Assembly: GCA_035455185.1 (NCBI GenBank)
Contig: DATIFQ010000366.1
Span: 1-7,608, forward strand
DNA: 7,608 nucleotides
Reading direction: 5' to 3'
Source: JAEHDI01 sp035455185
GTDB lineage: Bacteria > Acidobacteriota > Terriglobia > Bryobacterales > Bryobacteraceae
The notes beneath the pieces are model-generated. The model was not told where the DNA came from. It did not search any database and was given only the letters and a program-made list of their open reading frames with translations. Both the position numbers and the translations under genes were made by a program. Of this stretch, positions 1-5,044 are shown one piece after another. The first letter of the stretch is position 1; every line of letters starts with the position of its first letter.

Positions 1-273
1 TTCCCGCGGGAGGAGCAGGCCGCTGGCATCCCTCTTGAGGAGATGCTCTCGGGCGCTCCCCATCACATAGACTCCGAGGTTTAGACCAAAGGAAAACGTC
101 GTGCAGCCGACGCCCACGGCGAGGTAGGCGTTGAACGACTGGAAATTGACAACGTTTATGAACGGTCCCCGATAACAGAACGCCGTACGGGACTCGAATC
201 TTGAAAAGCCATGGTCCCGAAGAAGTGGCCAAACCTCGGATCGAATTAGCTTGTTGACAACCCTGCTATCCAT
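1..273 (-). CDS. DUF4304-like protein, N-terminal part (runs off the left edge)
   Basis: Reading the minus strand from an ATG at 273-271 gives 91 codons without a stop up to the window edge, so the C-terminus is missing. The visible protein starts MDSRVVNKLIRSEVWPLLRD, continues with a short 'HGF' motif (residues 21-23), then aromatic/basic strands with 'INVVNFQ' (39-45) and 'FGLNLGVYV' (62-70). An N-terminal helix ending in 'LL..xGF', followed by 'VNFQ' and an 'NLGVY' strand, is the pattern I associate with the DUF4304 family of small proteins of unknown function. There is no signal peptide or membrane segment, so it is probably cytosolic. It starts 42 bp after the stop of the upstream CPBP gene on the same strand and may be its last cotranscribed gene. 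No clear Shine-Dalgarno precedes the ATG. GC is about 56% by hand count, a little below the neighbours. The gene is very likely real; the family is a pattern-based judgement. Confidence 0.6.
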   Translation of the reverse strand, partial: MDSRVVNKLIRSEVWPLLRDHGFSRFESRTAFCYRGPFINVVNFQSFNAYLAVGVGCTTFSFGLNLGVYVMGSAREHLLKRDASGLLLPRE

Positions 274-315
274 CGTCCAACAATTATCCGTCGGATATCG
301 CGCTCGATGAAGTAG

Positions 316-939
316 TTATCCGCCAAACCAGGCCGGCCCGACGCGGAGGTGATGACTAATCGAATCCGGTACCACTAGAAAGAGCAGGAATCCCGCGATG
401 GCGTGGGCCAGGCCCATGACATAGAGGTTTCGGTGCCGCTGATATACGCGTGTGGCCCAATAACCACCCAGGAATGCGACGCCCATCAAGAGCCAGTTCG
501 GGGCATGGGCGGCGCAGAAAAGCGTCGCCGTGATCATGGTCGCCGCGCGTCGGGAGAACACCGCGTCGAAGCGGTTCAGGAAGTAGCCGTTCAAAATGTA
601 CTGCTGCAACAGGCCCCACGGCAGATAGCCCGCTAGCGCCACGACGGCCCCGTCAATACTAATCGGCCGGATGGTGCGAAGCAGTATGCCGCAACCCAGC
701 ATCAGAAGCGCCACAAACGCAAGCAGCGGTGCAAGCTCGCGCATCACAGCTCCCAGGTTGCGCGTCCCGAAGCCCAGCATGCCGGGGCTTTCGCCACGGA
801 GCAGATGCGATAGCAGCATTAGCCCCAGGATCGCTATCCACAGGTCGGGGTACATAGTGCGGAGTCCCCAGATGTACGCAATGATCAGGCCGAAGACAGC
901 GAGCGGTTCCAGAATGGCGAGCATGCGATGCACGGTCAC
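316..939 (-). CDS. CPBP-fold membrane protein with Gln-Gln in place of the catalytic Glu-Glu
   Basis: This 207-residue polytopic membrane protein has about six hydrophobic segments (near 8-24, 33-46, 66-90, 98-118, 134-156 and 172-192). It resembles the CPBP (CAAX protease and bacteriocin-processing, Abi) family of intramembrane glutamic proteases. Family motif 2, FxxxH, is present as F141-C-A-A-H145, and a later motif-3 His is H179 in 'LAHAIAG'. Motif 1, normally EExxxR, reads Q112-Q113-Y-I-L-N117, so both glutamates and the arginine are replaced. Since the first Glu is thought to activate the catalytic water, this copy may be non-proteolytic or use altered chemistry. The GTG start (939-937) directly follows the TGA of the upstream CPBP gene, which suggests translational coupling. 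An ATG five codons inside (924-922) is an alternative start. No strong ribosome binding site is visible for either. The substrate is unknown. Confidence 0.8.
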   Translation of the reverse strand: MTVHRMLAILEPLAVFGLIIAYIWGLRTMYPDLWIAILGLMLLSHLLRGESPGMLGFGTRNLGAVMRELAPLLAFVALLMLGCGILLRTIRPISIDGAVVALAGYLPWGLLQQYILNGYFLNRFDAVFSRRAATMITATLFCAAHAPNWLLMGVAFLGGYWATRVYQRHRNLYVMGLAHAIAGFLLFLVVPDSISHHLRVGPAWFGG

Positions 940-1824
940 TCAAAAGAAGAAATGTTTCGTCCAGTTCACCAGCATGTGCAAGCCGCTGGAGGAAAGGACC
1001 GTCGAGGATCTTTGAAAGACCTTGCCGTAGGCGACGCCGGCGATGGTCGCCAGGGTCATGTACCGCCAATTCGGCAGAGGCTGCGGGCCGTTGTCGAGAT
1101 GCGCACAGCCGAAGAGGAAACTGGCGGCTAGAAGCGTGCGAATGTTGTCGCCAAACCGCAGCATCATCCCGTTCTGGATGAGCGAGCGGAAGAGGATTTC
1201 TTCCGGCAGCGCGGTTCCCGCAAAGATCAGACCGGCCGCTCCGGCCATCCGAGCGGCCGTCTGGGCCGGGAGATGCGGCGGCGGGATGAAGCCGAGCGCC
1301 AGCCCCACAACCATGAGGACTGGCGCCGAGATCGCAAAACCGGCAAGCGGCAGCAAGAAATCGCTCTTCCAGCGGGGCAAGTTGTATTTCAATCCGGGCC
1401 AGGACCGGAAGCTGAGGAACAGCACCAGGCCGAGAAGAATGGCTATGCCGTAAGCAACGCTGTGGAGGAATCCTTGCGCCGCTCGTGGGAGAAGGCTGGC
1501 GCCGGCGGCAAACTCGAGCGGCAGCCAAAGCAGCAGAATGGTGACGAAATCGAGTATCGTCGGGCGTTGGATGGGTCCCGGACCTTGCACCCACGCGCAC
1601 AGGACGGGTACTGCGGTGTAGGCCAACACCAGGAGACTCAGGGGGACGCTGAAGGCTCCGGCGAGCCATGACGCGCCGTTAAAAACGACGGTGAGGAAAA
1701 ACGGGGTGGCCCAAATCAGGATCGGCCGCCGGTGGAGTGCGCTCTGCACGCGGCTCTGGAGACCCGGCGCGAAGAAGGCGACCACGGCGGCGAGTAATAG
1801 AACAAGAACGGTTGGTTGCCCCAT
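940..1824 (-). CDS. CPBP family intramembrane glutamic endopeptidase
   Basis: The product is a 294-residue membrane protein with a hydrophobic N-terminus (5-19) and about eight hydrophobic segments overall. It has the complete CPBP (Abi) signature in its C-terminal half: E208-E209-I-L-F-R213 (EExxxR), F238-G-C-A-H242 (FxxxH) and H283-M-L-V-N287 (HxxxN). Members include the eukaryotic Rce1 CAAX protease and bacterial proteins linked to bacteriocin self-immunity or membrane-protein processing. The actual substrate cannot be told from the sequence. The ATG at 1824-1822 is preceded by AGGTGA at a rather long spacing of about 12 nt. It is the first gene of a minus-strand cluster, and its TGA (942-940) abuts the GTG start of a second CPBP-fold gene. 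It is divergent from the racemase-type gene across a 181-bp gap that probably holds the promoters for both directions, although I cannot name a convincing -35/-10 pair there. Confidence 0.9.
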   Translation of the reverse strand: MGQPTVLVLLLAAVVAFFAPGLQSRVQSALHRRPILIWATPFFLTVVFNGASWLAGAFSVPLSLLVLAYTAVPVLCAWVQGPGPIQRPTILDFVTILLLWLPLEFAAGASLLPRAAQGFLHSVAYGIAILLGLVLFLSFRSWPGLKYNLPRWKSDFLLPLAGFAISAPVLMVVGLALGFIPPPHLPAQTAARMAGAAGLIFAGTALPEEILFRSLIQNGMMLRFGDNIRTLLAASFLFGCAHLDNGPQPLPNWRYMTLATIAGVAYGKVFQRSSTVLSSSGLHMLVNWTKHFFF

Positions 1825-1991
1825 GAGCTTATTGCATCACCTGCCAGGCTCGATCTGCACTGTCCAGGCGATGTGATATGCTTGCGCACGCGTCAGGAAA
1901 AGATTCTCTCCGGGCATGTGGAAGGAGAGGATGTGGCATGGCTGGCCCCACAGGTCGTCCAGAGGCTCTGCGCTGCTGAGAACTCCAAATC

Positions 1992-1998
1992 AGGAGGT
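1992..1998 (+). promoter_or_regulatory. Strong Shine-Dalgarno that fixes the racemase-type gene start
   Basis: AGGAGGT lies 7 nt before the ATG at 2006. The frame is open back to an ATG at 1916, but those 30 extra codons encode a Trp/His/Arg-rich stretch without family resemblance, and that ATG lies upstream of this site. The ribosome binding site and the Tat signal that begins directly after 2006 both support the shorter protein. Confidence 0.85.
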
Positions 1999-2005
1999 GG
2001 GAAGC

Positions 2006-3286
2006 ATGACAAGCGGTGGCAGGACCCGGAGGAGCTTTCTCGCCCAGGGCGTTAACGCGCCGCTTACCGCAATCTCCACGAGCCCTGTCTTCGCCGCACT
2101 GCAGACGGCGGCAGGTAGAACGGACGTGATGAAGATCATCAGAATCGAAGCCGTCACATTCCGGAAGGATCTTCGGATCGGGGGCGGATCGGGCGGATCA
2201 GGGACGACCGAGTTCTTCTGGGTGAGGCTGCACACCGACAGGGGCATCGTGGGGACGGGTGAGACCTATCCCTTTTCGGCTGGAGAAATCGGAGCGCTCA
2301 AGGATTACTCGCGGCAGATCCTGGGGCGCGACGCACGCGACATCGATGGGATTTGGCGCGATTTCTACCACGCCATGGCCATGCGGAACGCAGGCGGCGC
2401 GGACATGCGCATCCTGAGCGCAATCAACATGGCCCAGTTGGACATTCTGGGTCAGGCAGCGGGCCTGCCACTCTACCGTCTCCTGGGCGGAAAGACGCGC
2501 GAACGGGTCAGGGTGTACAACACGACGACCGATTACTGGGCCATCAACGAAATGAAGATGGGCCGCGACACGATGAAGATCGTCGGATTCTTGCTGGAGC
2601 GGGGCATCTCGGCGATCAAAATCTACCCGTTCAGCGCGCGCGACAGCTACCTGTCAAATCAGGCACTCGAGAATGGCCTGCAATGGATCCAGGAGATCCG
2701 GGACAAGACGGGGAACCGCATGGATATCTGCGTGGACTGCTGGGGGCGCTTCGACTTCCCAAGCGCAGTGCGGATTGCCAAGGCGCTGGAGCCGTACAAC
2801 ATCATGTACCTCGAGGACGCCATGCTGATGAACAACGCACAGTCCTACGCGCGGCTGGCCGCCGAGACCAGCGTCGCGGTCTGCATGAGCGAAACGCTGG
2901 CGACGCGCTATCAATACCGCGAGTTTCTCGAGCAGAAGGCTTGCGACGTGGTGATGTATGACCTAACCTGGTGCGGCGGCGTCACGGAGGCAAAGAAGAT
3001 CGCCGACATGGCGGATACCTATTTCATCCCGACCTCACCTCATACCTGCGGTGGGCCGCTGCTCTACCTGTGTTCAACTCACCTTTCCCTGGCGGTGCCG
3101 AACTTCCTCATCATGGAGAGCAACTACTGGAAATACACGCACCAGTTCCCGCACTTCGTCAACAATGTGCCCGTCCCCAAAGACGGGCATGTCATCCCTC
3201 CCGAGTTGCCAGGCATCGGTGCGGAGATCAAGCCCGAGTTGTTCCGCAATGGCGACGCGGTAGTGGAGACCGTGGCGGAGGTGTAA
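2006..3286 (+). CDS. Tat-signal mandelate racemase/muconate lactonizing-type enzyme (enolase superfamily)
   Basis: This is a 426-residue enolase-superfamily protein, probably a sugar-acid dehydratase, racemase or cycloisomerase. The N-terminus is a twin-arginine signal (R8-R9-S-F-L, then a weakly hydrophobic stretch to about residue 36). The usual family N-terminus, MKIIRIEAVTF, begins only at residue 42. Metal ligands are D244 ('VDCWGRF'), E270 ('YLED') and E296 ('SET'), with a D319/H346 dyad ('YDL' and 'SPHTCGGP') and a late E371. The intervals D244-E270-E296-D319-H346 (26, 26, 23, 27) equal those of Pseudomonas mandelate racemase (D195, E221, E247, D270, H297), which strongly supports an active mandelate-racemase-subgroup enzyme. 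The second-strand motif is K205-I-Y207 instead of Lys-x-Lys, so one general base may be Lys205 and the partner position is Tyr. This leaves the substrate open. The enzyme abstracts a proton alpha to a carboxylate with Mg2+. An ATC-hydrolase-like gene follows 151 bp downstream on the same strand. Confidence 0.9.
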   Translation: MTSGGRTRRSFLAQGVNAPLTAISTSPVFAALQTAAGRTDVMKIIRIEAVTFRKDLRIGGGSGGSGTTEFFWVRLHTDRGIVGTGETYPFSAGEIGALKDYSRQILGRDARDIDGIWRDFYHAMAMRNAGGADMRILSAINMAQLDILGQAAGLPLYRLLGGKTRERVRVYNTTTDYWAINEMKMGRDTMKIVGFLLERGISAIKIYPFSARDSYLSNQALENGLQWIQEIRDKTGNRMDICVDCWGRFDFPSAVRIAKALEPYNIMYLEDAMLMNNAQSYARLAAETSVAVCMSETLATRYQYREFLEQKACDVVMYDLTWCGGVTEAKKIADMADTYFIPTSPHTCGGPLLYLCSTHLSLAVPNFLIMESNYWKYTHQFPHFVNNVPVPKDGHVIPPELPGIGAEIKPELFRNGDAVVETVAEV

Positions 3287-3303
3287 TTTCCCCTCTTGTA
3301 TCA

Positions 3304-3333
3304 AACTCGCGCTTCAGCGGGGAACCGCGAGTT
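3304..3333 (+). repeat. Inverted repeat, 8-bp arms, after the racemase-type gene
   Basis: The arms AACTCGCG (3304-3311) and CGCGAGTT (3326-3333) are perfectly complementary around a 14-nt loop, starting 18 bp after the racemase-type stop. There is no T-run, so it is not a classical intrinsic terminator. It could be an attenuating or mRNA-stabilising 3' hairpin. The arms are seen directly; the role is inferred. Confidence 0.55.
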
Positions 3334-3349
3334 GGACGCCGGTGTCCAA
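3332..3349 (+). repeat. Second, adjoining hairpin: 6-bp arms plus a G-U pair
   Basis: TTGGAC (3332-3337) pairs with GTCCAA (3344-3349). Inside it a further G-U pair leaves a CCGG loop in RNA. It shares the two T bases at 3332-3333 with the preceding hairpin, so full formation of one slightly trims the other. A weaker third stem (GGCCG at 3371-3375 with CGGCC at 3384-3388) lies between it and the next gene. The near-palindrome could alternatively be a DNA-binding operator. Confidence 0.5.
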
Positions 3350-3437
3350 CCTAGCGAAAGCCGGGCGCACGGCCGCAGAGAGACGGCCATTACGGCGAGC
3401 TTGTTGGGTGCTGGTCGCGGCGCGGAGGCCGCATCGT

Positions 3438-4061
3438 ATGAGCATTCTGGAGATCAAGCAAGAAAATGGGCCGGGTTCACTCAGCCGGCGCGCACTGTTT
3501 TCCATTCTTCCGGCGTTCGGATGCCTGGGCTGTGCGCGGGCAATGGCCTGCACACAACCTTCGCAGGCGGCGCCGCCCCGTCCCAGTTGGACGGAAAAGG
3601 CGGATGTGACGTGGGAGGAGATGTTCCGCTTCGCTTATCAGAAAGACCTGATTCCCGTGCTTAAGGAATTGGGAGCGCAACTCGGGCGTGAGGAGTTCGT
3701 TGGGATGTTGCGAGGGGCCTCCGACGAGGTGGTGCGAAAGAAGACTGCCGGGCGGCCGCCGGCGGTTCGCGACCTGGTGACCTTCGCTGCCAGCATGAAG
3801 AACATGCCGCCCCTGTTCCAGCACGCGCTGGAAGCCGAGATTGTGGAGCAGTCTCCGGAGGCGTTCGAGTACCGCGTGAGGAAGTGCTTATGGGCCAAGG
3901 TGTTTCGCGACGAGGATGCCGCCGACATCGGCTATGCGATGGTCTGCTATCCCGACTATGCCGTGGCGAAGGGGCTCAACCCAAAATTGCAGCTCATCCG
4001 CACCAAAACTTTGATGCAGGGCGACGACAGTTGCAGCCTACGATACGTGATGCAAGCCTGA
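3438..4061 (+). CDS. Putative exported ATC-hydrolase-like protein (L-2-amino-thiazoline-4-carboxylic acid hydrolase family)
   Basis: The product is 207 residues. The start is ATG 3438, preceded by GGAGG at 3424-3428 with a 9-nt spacer; an in-frame ATG at 3342 would add an Arg-rich, unlikely leader. The N-terminus carries a twin-arginine-like signal, S16-R17-R18-A-L-F, followed by a hydrophobic Cys-rich stretch to about residue 40, perhaps a poor lipobox. The mature part is mostly helical, with 'CLWAKVFRD' (C150), a second Cys at 170, and a C-terminal pattern 'LNPKLQLIRTKTLMQGDD' followed by S-C199. That ending, Arg-Thr-Lys-Thr-Leu then Gly-Asp-Asp-x-Cys, is what I recall for the ATC hydrolase family, whose founding Pseudomonas enzyme opens the thiazoline ring on the route to L-cysteine. 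Most relatives are uncharacterised, so the reaction here is uncertain. The gene follows the racemase-type gene on the same strand and shares its probable Tat route, which suggests joint expression. Confidence 0.65.
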   Translation: MSILEIKQENGPGSLSRRALFSILPAFGCLGCARAMACTQPSQAAPPRPSWTEKADVTWEEMFRFAYQKDLIPVLKELGAQLGREEFVGMLRGASDEVVRKKTAGRPPAVRDLVTFAASMKNMPPLFQHALEAEIVEQSPEAFEYRVRKCLWAKVFRDEDAADIGYAMVCYPDYAVAKGLNPKLQLIRTKTLMQGDDSCSLRYVMQA

Positions 4062-4376
4062 CCGATCCGTGCCGAGCTACGCCAGAGGACCGGCGTTATG
4101 GTCAGCCACCCGGAAGTTCAAACTGGAACGGATCTTACGCTACTAATTATGTCCATTGGCCGCAAGACCTGACCGACGCCAGTGGGCCTTGCTTGACCAG
4201 ACTTTGGGGAAACGATACTCGGACCGCAACCGTCAACCCCGAAAACTGTCCACGTGCTGTAACCCCGGCCCGGCCGGGGCCGCTGTTCCTGGCTGGCGCC
4301 GCGGCAGTGGGGTTCAGGGAACTTGCCAGGCCGTCTCCGTGCAACGCATTGTGTATACTCGGCTTCCAGCCGCACG
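4062..4376. other. Non-coding gap between convergent genes
   Basis: This 315-bp stretch lies between the stops of the ATC-hydrolase-like gene (plus) and the cupin gene (minus). Reading frames through it show no recognisable protein. It contains the GC palindrome at 4263-4279 and an imperfect inverted repeat: GGCGT-tat-GGTCAG at 4092-4105 against CTGACC-g-ACGCC at 4169-4180, eleven paired bases with an asymmetric bulge and about 63 nt between the arms. I see no tRNA, no transposon end and no convincing promoter in it. Confidence 0.6.
4263..4279. terminator. GC-rich palindrome between convergent genes, possible bidirectional terminator
   Basis: CCCCGGCC (4263-4270) and GGCCGGGG (4272-4279) are perfect 8-bp arms around one central base. 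It sits about 200 bp after the plus-strand gene's stop and about 100 bp after the cupin stop on the minus strand, where readthrough from both sides would meet. There is no T-tract on either side, so it is not a standard intrinsic terminator. The palindrome is certain; the termination role is a guess from position. Confidence 0.35.
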
Positions 4377-4853
4377 CTACTTATCAGGCGGGGGCGCGGC
4401 CACCGTCATGCCATGGCGTCGGAAGACATCCGTCATCTTCGCGCGGTCAGGCGGGCCGCCGGCGGCGGCATTGATTACTTCGGCAGCTTCACGGAAGTAC
4501 GCGGGGCCCATTATCGCAGGGGTTATGACGGCGAGCTGCTTCACATCCTCGCTGCCGAGGTTATCGAAACGGTGCACCGCGCCTCGGGGGATGCACAGCG
4601 CCTGCCCGGGGCCAACCTCAATGGGCGTGCCGTCAACCGTCCAGGTAAGGACGCCCTCGATACCGTAGAGAATCTCCTCGTAGGCGTCATTCTTGTGAGC
4701 CGGCGCCGCCAGCTTCTGCCCGACGGGGACTACAACCTCGAACACGGACACGCTGCCGTTGGAATCATCACCCGTGAGCAGGAACCGGATCCCTAGCGGA
4801 CCAATCTTGATGGTCTCTTCTGAAGGATTGACTCTGGTCGTACTCTGCTGCAT
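4377..4853 (-). CDS. Single-domain cupin protein
   Basis: This 158-residue protein carries one conserved cupin beta-barrel. Motif 1 reads H53-K-N55, then E59-E60-I-L-Y-G64 and G67; the second histidine of the usual HxH is Asn. Motif 2 is a full match to G(x5)PxG(x2)H(x3)N: G83, P89, G91, H94 and N98. H53, a Glu (59 or 60) and H94 could still bind a metal, with Asn55 as a fourth or absent ligand. Such small cupins include sugar isomerases, dioxygenases and many sensors of unknown role; nothing here identifies the substrate. A C-terminal helical tail (about 117-158) extends past the barrel. There is no signal peptide, so it is probably cytosolic. The ATG at 4853-4851 has an AGGCGG-like ribosome binding site about 5 nt upstream. 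It is monocistronic by spacing: convergent with the gene on its left and 191 bp from the AsmA-like gene upstream. Confidence 0.88.
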   Translation of the reverse strand: MQQSTTRVNPSEETIKIGPLGIRFLLTGDDSNGSVSVFEVVVPVGQKLAAPAHKNDAYEEILYGIEGVLTWTVDGTPIEVGPGQALCIPRGAVHRFDNLGSEDVKQLAVITPAIMGPAYFREAAEVINAAAGGPPDRAKMTDVFRRHGMTVAAPPPDK

Positions 4854-5018
4854 AATCGCCGCCTTTTAAACTAAGTTATCTGACATCTCCGGTTTGGCCA
4901 ACCCGGAACGATTGAGTCCTCTGTCGGAGAAGCGTGGAACCCTTCTGATGAGCAGCCCCTTGGAGCCACACGGAAGAGCATAACAGATGAGCAAGTCGCG
5001 CCCGCTCCTGGCGTCCCC

Positions 5019-5035
5019 ACCGCAAAGCGAGCGGT
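5019..5035 (-). other. Small stem-loop just past the AsmA-like gene stop
   Basis: ACCGC (5019-5023) and GCGGT (5031-5035) form a 5-bp stem with a 7-nt loop, 10 bp after the TAG of the AsmA-like gene in its direction of reading. It is short and has no T-tract, so a terminator role is only a possibility. The rest of the 4854-5044 gap shows nothing recognisable beyond the cupin ribosome binding site. Confidence 0.2.
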
Positions 5036-5044
5036 AGCCCCGAT

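Noticed and set aside
659..1669. A long minus-strand reading frame of 336 codons overlapping both CPBP genes
   Set aside because: It is rich in Arg, Ser, Pro and His with no membrane or domain pattern, typical of a shadow frame in GC-rich DNA, while the overlapped frames carry clear CPBP motifs.
1916..2005. Upstream ATG extension of the racemase-type gene
   Set aside because: The extra 30 codons lack family resemblance and precede the perfect ribosome binding site and the Tat signal.
2353..2961. A 202-codon plus-strand frame inside the racemase-type gene
   Set aside because: It is a +1 shadow with Arg/Gly/His-biased composition; the other frame holds all catalytic residues.
4193..4219. Promoter-like TTGACC ... 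GATACT
   Set aside because: The spacing is only 15 bp, and no plus-strand gene lies downstream for it to serve.
4156..4796. Plus-strand frames opposite the cupin gene
   Set aside because: Their composition is biased and no domain is visible, while the minus strand encodes a full cupin motif 2.
4860..4915. Possible cupin promoter on the minus strand (TTGGCC with TAACTT, 17-bp spacing)
   Set aside because: The match to the consensus is weak, especially at the -10 position, and sigma-factor preferences of the organism are unknown.
4947..4993. Direct repeat GATGAGCA, two copies
   Set aside because: Eight bases repeated twice within 50 bp is compatible with chance, and no further copies make an array.
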